Made by a program: the position numbers and the translations under genes. DNA of 8,123 nt. Source: Bacteroidota bacterium (GTDB taxonomy: Bacteria > Bacteroidota > Bacteroidia > Chitinophagales > LD1). The stretch is taken from positions 1-8,123 of the forward strand of contig CANGXE010000052.1 of the NCBI GenBank assembly GCA_947457525.1, in the 5' to 3' direction. Of the stretch, positions 1-6,510 are shown one piece after another. The notes beneath the pieces are model-generated. The model was not told where the DNA came from. It searched no databases and was given only the letters and a program-made list of their open reading frames with translations. Numbering within the stretch: the stretch's first letter is position 1; each line of letters starts with the position of its first letter.

Positions 1-485
1 CAAAAATTCAAATCTAAACCCGAAATACTACTGATGGCTAATGCACCGAGAAAAAGTATCGAAGTCAAATTCACCACCACATAAAGCAATAACCAAAACA
101 CCGCCATGATCATAGCCACCGTGCCGTTATATCTATCACTCAAAAACTGGGGCATGGTGTAAATTTTATTCTTCAGATAGAGCGGCATAAAAAAGATAGC
201 CACTATCAACAATGTGGCCGCAGCCATCCATTCATAACTCGCCACTGCCAAACCCAAATTAAAGCCGGCTCCACTCATGCCAATAAACTGCTCTGCCGAA
301 ATGTTGGAGGCAATCAACGATGCCCCAATTGCCCACCAAGTCAATGAACCTTCTGCCAAAAAATAATCTTTTGAACTGACCGATGCTGCCTTCTTTTGGT
401 GATAAATCCAAAAGCCATAGCCGGTCACAATCAAAAAGTAAATAAGAAACACACCGTAGTCAAGAGGTTGTAGAGCTGATGTCAT
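1..485 (-). CDS. Sodium/sugar symporter, SSS family (vSGLT-like), N-terminal part
   Basis: The first 161 codons of a sodium:solute symporter are present; the rest lies beyond the left edge. Translation from the ATG at 485-483 gives a first transmembrane segment (about residues 11-28), then SKDYFLAEGSLTWWAIGASL, then SNISAEQFIGMSG and ASYEWM. From memory this runs almost colinear with Vibrio parahaemolyticus vSGLT, a Na+/galactose symporter. The vSGLT residues lining the galactose and Na2 sites have counterparts here: Asn61 (N64), Ile62 (I65), Gln66 (Q69) and Glu85 (E88). vSGLT Ser91 is Ala88. Further membrane segments lie near 88-105 and 124-150. The expected role is sodium-coupled sugar import across the inner membrane. 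The alpha-galactosidase on the opposite strand makes galactose a sensible substrate, but this is inference because sugar specificity also depends on missing C-terminal residues. Confidence 0.9.
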   Translation of the reverse strand, partial: MTSALQPLDYGVFLIYFLIVTGYGFWIYHQKKAASVSSKDYFLAEGSLTWWAIGASLIASNISAEQFIGMSGAGFNLGLAVASYEWMAAATLLIVAIFFMPLYLKNKIYTMPQFLSDRYNGTVAMIMAVFWLLLYVVVNLTSILFLGALAISSISGLDLNF

Positions 486-493
486 GCTTTAAG

Positions 494-515
494 TTTTGCT
501 TCGATGAAGCTAAAA
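494..515. promoter_or_regulatory. Small hairpin in the leader of the symporter gene
   Basis: GCTTC (498-502) and GAAGC (506-510) form a 5-bp stem with loop GAT. Outer TTTT (494-497) and AAAA (512-515) extend it across one unpaired T. It begins 9 nt upstream of the symporter ATG in the 91-bp divergent gap. It could affect translation or be an operator, or be chance. No well-formed TAnnTTTG promoter was found in this gap for either direction; the best for the rightward genes is TAATTTTA at 551-558. Confidence 0.2.
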
Positions 516-576
516 GAAAAAATCATTCGCAATAAGTTCATGGCTAATTATAATTTTATGGGCAAAATAAAAGACC

Positions 577-981
577 ATGAAACTACAATTTTTTTGGAGC
601 TCGTTTTTAGTTGTGCTGCTATTCATATCCGCGAATTCTTTCAAGGCAAACAAACCGAGTGAGTTATCTAAAGTAATGCGCCAAATGTTGGACTACATCA
701 AAGCAGAAAAAACAAATATCAGCAACAATCTTCCTGCGCAGCCCATGCCAAAATCATTTCAAAAAATATATACTGCCAAGGTTACGCCCGGCAAAAAACT
801 ACTCAACAACCACGAGCAGTACGCCAAAGAAAGTTTGACCCTACTCAACACCTACATCGACAAAAAAGAAATGGCCGAAAGGCAAAAAACATTCAACTTA
901 GCTGTGGAGTCATGCATCGCTTGTCACGAGCTAGTTTGCCCCGGCCCTATTGCTACCATTCGCCAAAACATCATTAAATAA
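577..981 (+). CDS. Secreted cytochrome c'-like monoheme protein
   Basis: This is a 134-residue protein with an N-terminal signal peptide (KLQ followed by hydrophobic FFWSSFLVVLLFISA, cleavage near residue 20), so it should be exported to the periplasm. The single CIACH motif (Cys113, Cys116, His117) is a c-type heme attachment site lying close to the C-terminus after a mostly helical region. That is the arrangement of class II cytochromes (cytochrome c', c556), four-helix bundles. The CPGPI after the heme motif resembles small Bacteroidota heme proteins of this kind. Met34 or Met37 in the first helix could be the sixth heme ligand, as in c556-type proteins. The role is unknown: electron carrier or gas-binding protein are options for the class. 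The gene is followed after only 8 bp by the alpha-galactosidase, so the two may share a transcript, an unexpected pairing. The family call is from motif and layout only. Confidence 0.75.
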   Translation: MKLQFFWSSFLVVLLFISANSFKANKPSELSKVMRQMLDYIKAEKTNISNNLPAQPMPKSFQKIYTAKVTPGKKLLNNHEQYAKESLTLLNTYIDKKEMAERQKTFNLAVESCIACHELVCPGPIATIRQNIIK

Positions 982-989
982 AAAAACTC

Positions 990-2468
990 ATGCGCTTAAT
1001 TTCTGCTCTCCTACTAAGTCTGATTTGTGTTCAGTTGTCTGTTGCACAAAATATTCAACAGTTACTCTATGAAGGCGCTCCTGTTATTCATGGCGCGCAA
1101 GTGACCGGCAATTATCCCAACACTGATTTCCTATTTACAGTCCCCGCCACCGGTGAACGCCCTATTCAATTCGCGGCAGAAAATTTACCCGAAGGGTTAA
1201 ACCTTGATGGAACGACCGGAATTATAAAAGGCGTAGTGAAAAAAAGTGGCACATATCCGGTGAAAATCACCGCCATCAATGCCAAGGGAAAAACCGTGCA
1301 GATGTTGCTTATTGAAATTGGTGACAATCTAGCGCTGACACCACCAATGGGCTGGAACAGTTGGAATGTATTTACTAAATACATTGATGAAAAAATGTTG
1401 ATCGAAATGGCTGATGCGATGGTGAGCAGCGGCATGCGAGACTTGGGCTATCAGTATTTAAACATAGATGACTATTGGCATGATGTGGCGCGCGATAGTG
1501 CCACAGGAAAACCCGTAGTTGACCCCAAGAAATTTCCAAACGGGATGCGCTATGTGGCGGACTATGTACACAGCAAAGGATTGAAACTGGGTATTTACTC
1601 TGATGCGGGCACTATGACTTGCGGCAAATGTTTTGGTGGGTACACGTATGAAGAAATTGATGCTAAGACATACAGCGAGTGGGGTATTGATTTATTGAAA
1701 TATGATTTTTGCCATGTGCCGTTAAAAAAATCAGAAGCCCTTTCGCGCTATAAAAAAATGGGAGACGCTCTAAAAGGAAGTGGACGATCGATAGTCTACA
1801 GCGTTTGCAACTGGGGCTTTTTTGGCCCTTGGAAATGGGTGCCGGAACTAGGCGGCAACTATTGGCGCACTACGCCCGATATTTTTGACCTTTGGAAAGG
1901 TGCAGGAATTTGGCAAATGAGCATCATGAATATTTTGAAACGCAGCCATGGTTTAGAAAAATATGCCGGTCCCGGTCAATGGAACGACCCGGACATGTTA
2001 TTAGTTGGCAATTATGGTAAAGGACATGCTACTAGTGCCAACGGTCGTTTTAAAGGTTTAACCGATACAGAATATTTTAGCCACATGGCTATCTGGGCAA
2101 TGATGGCTTCTCCGCTCTTATCAAGTTGTGATTTGCGTAGCATGAATGAGGCGACTAAAGCTATTTTGATGAATGAAACTTTACTGCGCATCAATCAAGA
2201 TAAACTCGGCAAACAAGCCTCTCGCGTTAGCAAAAAGGATAATGTTTGGACGTATAAAAAGGACCTTCATCATGGCGGAGTGGCGCTAGCATTCCTTAAC
2301 ACGAGCAACTCGACAAAGCAAGTTAATATAGATTGGAAAAATTACACTGACATGAGTAACTTTAAAATCATTTCAGCCACCGAAGGCCAACTTACCGTCA
2401 CCGAAAATCGAACTGTCAATTTAGCACCACACCAAACTCTTGTGTTTGAACTTTCAGCTACAAAATAA
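990..2468 (+). CDS. Secreted alpha-galactosidase, glycoside hydrolase family 27, with N-terminal Ig-like domain
   Basis: This 492-residue protein should hydrolyse terminal alpha-linked galactose outside the cytoplasm. A signal peptide (MRLISALLLSLICVQLSVAQ) is followed by a putative-Ig domain at about 40-110, recognisable by LPEGLNLDGTTGIIKG and the ending YPVKITAINAKGK. The GH27 barrel starts at LTPPMGWNSWN (117-127). Substrate-binding Asp160-Asp161 lie in NIDDYW. The nucleophile is Asp239 in LLKYDFC and the acid/base is Asp297 in YWRTTPDI, by alignment to human GLA D170 and D231. WNDPDML (331-337) is another family landmark. A beta-sandwich domain fills about 405-490. All catalytic residues are present. 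At the human GLA Glu203 position the protein has Asn274 (SVCNWG), as I recall in many bacterial members. GH27 also contains other activities, so alpha-galactosidase is the likeliest rather than the proven one. The neighbouring symporter fits galactose use. Confidence 0.93.
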   Translation: MRLISALLLSLICVQLSVAQNIQQLLYEGAPVIHGAQVTGNYPNTDFLFTVPATGERPIQFAAENLPEGLNLDGTTGIIKGVVKKSGTYPVKITAINAKGKTVQMLLIEIGDNLALTPPMGWNSWNVFTKYIDEKMLIEMADAMVSSGMRDLGYQYLNIDDYWHDVARDSATGKPVVDPKKFPNGMRYVADYVHSKGLKLGIYSDAGTMTCGKCFGGYTYEEIDAKTYSEWGIDLLKYDFCHVPLKKSEALSRYKKMGDALKGSGRSIVYSVCNWGFFGPWKWVPELGGNYWRTTPDIFDLWKGAGIWQMSIMNILKRSHGLEKYAGPGQWNDPDMLLVGNYGKGHATSANGRFKGLTDTEYFSHMAIWAMMASPLLSSCDLRSMNEATKAILMNETLLRINQDKLGKQASRVSKKDNVWTYKKDLHHGGVALAFLNTSNSTKQVNIDWKNYTDMSNFKIISATEGQLTVTENRTVNLAPHQTLVFELSATK

Positions 2469-2549
2469 CTGACTATCAACGATAGTGCGTTATATCTTAA
2501 CCTAGGTAAGTAAACACATAGTTGAGTAAAGCTAGAAAGCTTATATCCA

Positions 2550-4013
2550 CTATCTATATTCCAGGTATTTATCACGCACTGTTTCCATTTTTAAGGAGTA
2601 CAAATCGCGCACATAATTTTGATATACTTTCCAAGGATGCTTAGACCCTTGCTTAGGCAATATGTCAGTTGCTCTTAAAACATAACCGGCATCGAAATCA
2701 AGTAAAGGTTCAGATTGGAAAACCGAAGAATCATAACGTGGAGTACAAACACTATAATTATTCTTGTCCATGTAGTTGAGCACTTTAGTGACAAACTGAC
2801 AACTCAAATCACATTTTAACGTCCAAGAAGCATTTGTGTATCCAACCGTCACAGCAAAATTTGGCACGTCACTAAACATCACCCCTCTATAACAATGTGT
2901 TTCATTCGTTTTTCCCAACACTCCATTTATGTGCATAGTAATGCCACCCAAAAGTTGCAATTTCAATCCTGTAGCTGTAACAATAATGTCGGCATTTAAT
3001 TCTTTTCCGGATTTCAGTAAAATACCAGTCGGTGTAAATCGCTCAATAACATCTGTTACTACTTCTGCTTTACCCTGTTTGATAGTTTTAAATAAATCTG
3101 AGTCAGGCACTAGACATAGACGCTGATCCCAAGGCTTATATTTCGGGTCGAAATGCGAGAGATCATAATCTTTCCCCAACTCTTTTTGAACTCCCTTTTT
3201 AATCAGCTTTCGCACAGCATTTGGCCATTGACGTGAAGCACTGTAAAAGCCAATACTCATTATTATATTTTTCCAACGCACTATATGGTGAGCCGCATTT
3301 TTAGGAAAAATATTTTTGATGAATTCCGCTATTTTGTCAATGCTAGGCATAGTGACAACATAGGTAGGTGATCGTTGTAACATAGTCACCTTTGCTGCTT
3401 TTTTGGCCATTTCAGGCACCAAAGTCACAGCAGTAGCTCCACTACCAATGATGACCACATTTTTGTTTTCATACTGAATATCTGGGGTCCATTTCTGTGG
3501 ATGGATAATTTGCCCTTGAAAACTCTCACTGCCGACAAACTCGGGAGTGTAACCATTTTCATAATCATAATAACCGCTACACATCATAAGAAAACGACAT
3601 TTCAATTGGAACTGCGGCATACTTTCATGCGCTGCAATTTGAATTGTCCATAGTTTTTCACCATCGCTCCACGAAGCATCAACCACTTTATGGTTGTATC
3701 GTATCTTCTTATCGATGCCAAATTTAGTGGCCGTATCTTTGATATACTCTAAAATAGCAGGACCATCAGCTATTGCTTTTGGGTTTCTCCAAGGATTAAA
3801 AGGGAAACCTAATGTATACATATCCGAATCAGAGCGAATGCCGGGATATTTAAACAAATCCCAAGTGCCACCCATAGTAGGTCGCCCTTCTAAAACCAAA
3901 AAAGTTTTATCCGGACAATCGGTTTGAATGTGATAGGCTGCGCCAATGCCCGAAAGGCCTGCACCAACTATAATTACATCATAAATTTCTTCAATGCTCA
4001 TGCCTTTAATCAT
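2550..4013 (-). CDS. FAD/NADPH-dependent Baeyer-Villiger-type monooxygenase, EthA-like
   Basis: This 487-residue class B flavin monooxygenase is strikingly similar to Mycobacterium tuberculosis EthA (489 residues) as I remember that sequence. Shared stretches include MGGTWDLF, YPGIRSDSDMYTLGF, VVIIGSGATAVTLVP, PWDQRLCLVP and VGYTNASWTLK. The FAD dinucleotide fold is GAGLSG (17-22), with GGTW at 48-51. The NADPH fold is GSGATA (190-195). The Baeyer-Villiger fingerprint appears as FQGQIIHPQKW (165-175), in the variant form seen in EthA. The enzyme should be a soluble cytoplasmic oxygenase converting ketones to esters or oxidising sulfur in thioamides; the natural substrate is unknown. The start could be Met1 (4013) or Met5 (4001). 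AAAGGC immediately before Met5 is too close to be a normal ribosome site, so Met1 is kept. It is convergent with the galactosidase (81 bp apart) and seems monocistronic. Confidence 0.92.
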   Translation of the reverse strand: MIKGMSIEEIYDVIIVGAGLSGIGAAYHIQTDCPDKTFLVLEGRPTMGGTWDLFKYPGIRSDSDMYTLGFPFNPWRNPKAIADGPAILEYIKDTATKFGIDKKIRYNHKVVDASWSDGEKLWTIQIAAHESMPQFQLKCRFLMMCSGYYDYENGYTPEFVGSESFQGQIIHPQKWTPDIQYENKNVVIIGSGATAVTLVPEMAKKAAKVTMLQRSPTYVVTMPSIDKIAEFIKNIFPKNAAHHIVRWKNIIMSIGFYSASRQWPNAVRKLIKKGVQKELGKDYDLSHFDPKYKPWDQRLCLVPDSDLFKTIKQGKAEVVTDVIERFTPTGILLKSGKELNADIIVTATGLKLQLLGGITMHINGVLGKTNETHCYRGVMFSDVPNFAVTVGYTNASWTLKCDLSCQFVTKVLNYMDKNNYSVCTPRYDSSVFQSEPLLDFDAGYVLRATDILPKQGSKHPWKVYQNYVRDLYSLKMETVRDKYLEYR

Positions 4014-4127
4014 TTATATGGTGAATCAATTGATGCTTACTGAATCCAAAGATGGAGGCATGAATATAGTATTTTATGAAATGATCTCTTTATACTCCTT
4101 TGCCCTGAAGACTAAATTTACTTCTTA

Positions 4128-4158
4128 CAAAAAAGCAACTCATTAAAGTTTTGTCAAA
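4128..4158 (-). promoter_or_regulatory. Possible promoter of the monooxygenase gene
   Basis: Read on the minus strand, TTTG (4158-4155), 19 nt and CTTTTTTG (4135-4128) approximate the Bacteroidota pattern TTTG-N19-TAnnTTTG. The TTTG half of the -7 box is intact but the TA is not. It would leave a leader of about 110 nt. It is a weak match, but no better one was found in the 319-bp gap. Confidence 0.25.
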
Positions 4159-4191
4159 CTGTTTGGCTTTCACTTGATAAAAAGTATGGTA

Positions 4192-4211
4192 AGCTGTAAA
4201 TTCTTACAGCT
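4192..4211. repeat. Perfect 8-bp inverted repeat upstream of the monooxygenase, possible operator
   Basis: AGCTGTAA (4192-4199) and TTACAGCT (4204-4211) are exact inverted copies around ATTC. The octamer TTCTTACA inside it (4201-4208) also occurs at 4122-4129 and, inverted, at 4239-4246. The rest of 4014-4281 shows no gene, only AT-rich sequence. The repeat lies about 180 bp upstream of the monooxygenase start and upstream of the candidate promoter, so an activator or repressor site is possible. No poly-T run follows it on either strand, which argues against a terminator. Confidence 0.4.
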
Positions 4212-4272
4212 AAATATGCTATTAGTTTCAAAAAGACTTGTAAGAAATCCAGCCCATATCGAGTAAAGTACC

Positions 4273-4308
4273 AAAAACAAAAAATGCCAACCGGATGGGT
4301 TGGCATTT
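4273..4308 (-). terminator. Rho-independent terminator of the YceI gene
   Basis: AAATGCCAACC (4282-4292) and GGTTGGCATTT (4298-4308) form a perfect 11-bp stem with a 5-nt loop. On the minus strand the stem is followed by TTTGTTTTT (4281-4273). It lies 24 bp past the YceI stop codon and ends the marR-pirin-reductase-YceI cluster, separating it from the monooxygenase gene downstream. Confidence 0.9.
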
Positions 4309-4332
4309 CTGTCAATTAAAACCTATTAAGAA

Positions 4333-5007
4333 TTATTTTGCTGCTTTTAGGTTTAAAGCAATAGTTACTTCCGGCATAATCATTTTGTCTTTTAATGATT
4401 TGTCGTTGCCGTAGCTCATACCCCATTGTGTGCGGTCAATCGTGAAGTTAGCCACTGCGCTCAAAGCTGTTTCGCTCACCTCTAGTTTAGCCGGGAAAGA
4501 AACATTCTTGGTAGAATCTTTCAATGTTAAGTTTCCACTAAGGGTAAAATTTGCACCGTCAACAACAGAACTGTCAGTAGCTGAGGCCGTGTAAGGCGCA
4601 ACAGAAGTAATTTCAAAAGTTGCTGTACCAAATTTTTCTGCATCAAAGAAATCCGGGCTCAACAAGTGTGGCACTAGTTTCTCACTAATGTAGCTTTCTT
4701 TTTCTGTCATACTGATTGACTTGATATTGATAGTGAATTTACCACCGGTTACTGCTCCGTTCTGTACAGATACCACTCCATCTGTCAAAGAAAATACACC
4801 AGGGTGATTTTTACCTACTCCGTAGCCGATGAAACCTACTGTAGAGGCAGCTAGGTCTGCATTGTAAGTAGCGCCTAGCGTATCTGCTGCAGCTTGTGCA
4901 TCGGTTACCTCAGCTTGGTCGCCTTGTGCTTTGTTGTTGCAAGAGCTGGTTAATGAAACAGTAGCAATACTAGCTACAGCCAAGAATGATAAGAATACTT
5001 TTTTCAT
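4333..5007 (-). CDS. YceI family lipoprotein
   Basis: A 224-residue protein read from the ATG at 5007-5005. A longer in-frame reading from 5088 is possible, but it would overlap the preceding gene and bury the signal peptide, so the short start is preferred. It begins MKKVFLSFLAVASIATVSLT and then SSC, with Cys23 as probable lipidation site (the -4 to -1 residues L-T-S-S fit the relaxed Bacteroidota lipobox). The YceI domain covers about 45-222. Landmarks are HPGVF (68-72), HLLSPDFFDAEKFGTATFEI (114-133), LTLKDSTKNVSFP (160-172) and DRTQWGMSYG (191-200). YceI proteins are lipocalin-like beta barrels that bind isoprenoid or amphiphilic ligands, e.g. polyprenyl molecules in the Thermus homologue. 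This one should sit in a membrane facing the periplasm. It is the last gene of the cluster, 38 bp after the flavin reductase with no promoter seen between. Its ligand is unknown; a quinone-related one would fit the neighbours. Confidence 0.92.
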   Translation of the reverse strand: MKKVFLSFLAVASIATVSLTSSCNNKAQGDQAEVTDAQAAADTLGATYNADLAASTVGFIGYGVGKNHPGVFSLTDGVVSVQNGAVTGGKFTINIKSISMTEKESYISEKLVPHLLSPDFFDAEKFGTATFEITSVAPYTASATDSSVVDGANFTLSGNLTLKDSTKNVSFPAKLEVSETALSAVANFTIDRTQWGMSYGNDKSLKDKMIMPEVTIALNLKAAK

Positions 5008-5045
5008 GTTTTTGTTTGTTTGATTTTTGTGATGAATAAAAAAAA

Positions 5046-5606
5046 TTATAATGATGATTTCTTTTCGAAAATTGCTTCGGCTTGCCACATAAAATCTTGC
5101 ATAAAACCATTGATTACTTTGCCATAGTTTTCGTCCAAAAGTTGACCTTCTGCATTAAATTTTTTGTCCACCGCACCCACAGTCAGCATGTTTGGACAAG
5201 GAATGCCAAACAAACCGCAAATCAGATTCTGCATTTGCTGCGCTGCACGAATTCCTCCTAATGCTCCGGGCGATGCGGTAACAATGCCAAACACTTTTTT
5301 GCCTTGCTTGGGGAAGTGATCAAGTAAATTTTTCATAGAGGCTGAGTAAGCACCATTATATTCCGGTGAAATCAAAATAAACGCATCAGCATCAAATATT
5401 TTTTTCGCTATAGCACTGTGTTCTTCGGGTACATCATGAATATCTGACCACACATTTTCTACAAATGGCAAATTGATATGATTCATGGTGATTAACTCAA
5501 AATTATGCTGTGCATAGCGAAAACTCAACGTTTCGAGTAAGTATTGTGCCACGCGTACAGTTACGCTTTGATGTCTTGGGCTGCCACTTATGATAGTAAC
5601 TTTCAT
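5046..5606 (-). CDS. NAD(P)H-dependent FMN reductase (azoreductase/quinone reductase type)
   Basis: This 186-residue flavodoxin-like protein belongs to the NADPH-dependent FMN reductase family. The phosphate-binding loop GSPRHQS is at residues 8-14, the flavin and dimer segment SPEYNGAYSASMKN at 80-93, and SPGALGG, which contacts the isoalloxazine ring in relatives, at 112-118. Related enzymes reduce azo dyes, quinones, chromate or free flavin with NAD(P)H, so it is probably a cytoplasmic detoxifying oxidoreductase; substrate cannot be read from the sequence. The ATG at 5606 puts the first beta strand (KVTIISGSP) directly at the N-terminus, as usual for the family. It follows pirin by 120 bp containing a terminator hairpin and precedes YceI by 38 bp. 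No good TAnnTTTG box lies in front of it, so it may depend on read-through from the pirin promoter. Confidence 0.88.
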   Translation of the reverse strand: MKVTIISGSPRHQSVTVRVAQYLLETLSFRYAQHNFELITMNHINLPFVENVWSDIHDVPEEHSAIAKKIFDADAFILISPEYNGAYSASMKNLLDHFPKQGKKVFGIVTASPGALGGIRAAQQMQNLICGLFGIPCPNMLTVGAVDKKFNAEGQLLDENYGKVINGFMQDFMWQAEAIFEKKSSL

Positions 5607-5627
5607 GATATTTTTAATTTAAGATGT

Positions 5628-5653
5628 ACTTAACACAAACGGTGAAGTTAAGT
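5628..5653. repeat. 7-bp inverted repeat upstream of the flavin reductase
   Basis: ACTTAAC (5628-5634) and GTTAAGT (5647-5653) are exact inverted copies with a 12-bp spacer, so the half-site centres are 19 bp apart, close to two helical turns. It lies between the pirin terminator and the reductase start, 22 bp before the ATG. It is a candidate operator but does not resemble the marR/pirin palindrome. Confidence 0.3.
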
Positions 5654-5655
5654 TC

Positions 5656-5695
5656 AAAAAGACAGTCACCATAATTTTATTTATGGCGAACTGTC
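5656..5695 (-). terminator. Rho-independent terminator after the pirin gene
   Basis: On the minus strand GACAGT (5695-5690) pairs with ACTGTC (5666-5661), and CCATAA (5686-5681) with TTATGG (5674-5669). A small internal loop separates the two stems, the apical loop is 6 nt, and TTTTT (5660-5656) follows. It starts 31 bp past the pirin stop. The interrupted stem suggests a leaky terminator, tuning expression of the two genes after it. Confidence 0.7.
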
Positions 5696-5726
5696 GCTTA
5701 TTAACCAATTTATCTTGCCTACTCAT

Positions 5727-6437
5727 TTATATCATTGGTATTTCTATCATTAATACTTCCGTCTCTTTTAGAAACTTCAACTTTATTACACTCACATCGC
5801 TCACACCAATAGCATCGCGTTCGCCTAAGAGCTGTCCTGCTACCTCTAACTCACCAGACACTACCATCACATACACACCATTATTAGGTATATGAAGGTT
5901 GTAGTTTACAGATGAAGCTTTGTCAAACTTGCCCAAACTCAGCCATGCTTGTTGATTTATCCAAAGCGTGCTGCCTGATTTTTCGGGGCTAACCAAAGTT
6001 TGAAACTTGTTCAATCTATCCGAAACTTCAAATTGCTTTTGGTCATAGCGAGGAGCAATGTTACGCAACTCCGGCATTATCCAAATTTGAAACAAGTTCA
6101 AGGTTTCGCTGCTCGAAGCATTATGCTCGGAATGGATAACTCCGGTGCCTGCACTCATTATTTGAACTTCTCCCGGCTTAATTATACCCTCGTTGCCCAT
6201 ACTATCTCCGTGCTTTACCCCTCCACTCAAAGGAATGGTAATAATTTCCATGTTGTCGTGTGAATGCTTACCAAAACCCATGCCCGGAGCAATAGTGTCA
6301 TCGTTTAGCACACGCAATGCACCAAACTGCATTTTCTCCGGATGGTAATAGCTGCTGAAACTGAATGAATGACGAGCTTTTAGCCAACCGTGGTCGGCTA
6401 TTCCTCGTTCTGCTGCGGGGTGAACAATGGTTTTCAT
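5727..6437 (-). CDS. Pirin family protein (YhaK/YhhW-like bicupin)
   Basis: A 236-residue pirin, the usual length for bacterial YhaK/YhhW (about 230). The N-terminal cupin holds the metal site: His58 and His60 in GKHSHDNMEI, His102 and Glu104 in GVIHSEHN. These match E. coli YhhW His57, His59, His101 and Glu103 one position on. RHSFSFSSYYHPEKMQFGALRV would exceed the quoted limit; its core HSFSFSSYY (23-31) and FGALRVLNDD (38-47) are family hallmarks, as is PGMGFGKHSHDNMEI. YhhW shows quercetin 2,3-dioxygenase activity in vitro; physiological roles of bacterial pirins are often redox sensing or detoxification. The C-terminal cupin lacks the metal ligands, as is usual. The gene starts the operon with the flavin reductase and YceI, about 20-30 nt after a promoter overlapped by the palindrome also found before marR. 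Confidence 0.94.
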   Translation of the reverse strand: MKTIVHPAAERGIADHGWLKARHSFSFSSYYHPEKMQFGALRVLNDDTIAPGMGFGKHSHDNMEIITIPLSGGVKHGDSMGNEGIIKPGEVQIMSAGTGVIHSEHNASSSETLNLFQIWIMPELRNIAPRYDQKQFEVSDRLNKFQTLVSPEKSGSTLWINQQAWLSLGKFDKASSVNYNLHIPNNGVYVMVVSGELEVAGQLLGERDAIGVSDVSVIKLKFLKETEVLMIEIPMI

Positions 6438-6462
6438 CGTGAATATTTTACTAATTCGAAAA

Positions 6463-6492
6463 CAAAAGTAAAAACAATTATTGTATATACAA
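6463..6492 (-). promoter_or_regulatory. Promoter of the pirin operon
   Basis: Read on the minus strand, TTG (6492-6490), 19 nt and TACTTTTG (6470-6463) match the Bacteroidota primary sigma pattern; the TAnnTTTG box is perfect. Transcription should begin around 6456-6460, some 20 nt before the pirin ATG at 6437. The palindrome at 6475-6498 covers the -33 element and most of the spacer, so a bound regulator would block polymerase. Confidence 0.75.
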
Positions 6493-6498
6493 CAATTG
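6475..6498. promoter_or_regulatory. 24-bp palindrome, probable MarR operator of the pirin operon
   Basis: The core TTGTATATACAA (6481-6492) is a perfect 12-bp palindrome. Outer arms CAATT (6475-6479) and AATTG (6494-6498) extend it to 24 bp, with one mismatched pair (A6480/C6493). A related palindrome occurs at the same position relative to the marR promoter. Size and placement fit a dimeric winged-helix MarR repressor encoded next door; binding is inferred. In minus-strand RNA the same bases form a hairpin followed by UUUUU, so it may also end marR transcription. Confidence 0.7.
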
Positions 6499-6510
6499 TA
6501 ATAAAAAATT

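Noticed and set aside
1166..1435. Open frames opposite or out of frame with the galactosidase, monooxygenase, pirin and folE genes (such as this 89-codon minus-strand frame).
   Set aside because: They lie inside well-supported genes, show no recognisable domain, and are expected shadows of coding sequence.
2472..2542. Short hairpins between the convergent galactosidase and monooxygenase genes (ACTATC/GATAGT at 2472-2486; ACCTAGGT; AAGCT/AGCTT at 2529-2542).
   Set aside because: Stems of 5-6 bp with low GC and no T run after them on either strand; not convincing as terminators.
4027..4062. A tiny minus-strand frame of about 11 codons (starting MPPSLDS) in the monooxygenase leader.
   Set aside because: Too short, without a ribosome site or recognisable leader-peptide feature.
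5008..5088. In-frame N-terminal extension of the YceI protein starting at 5088.
   Set aside because: It overlaps the end of the flavin reductase gene and would place a charged, low-complexity stretch before a textbook lipoprotein signal; the start at 5007 is preferred.
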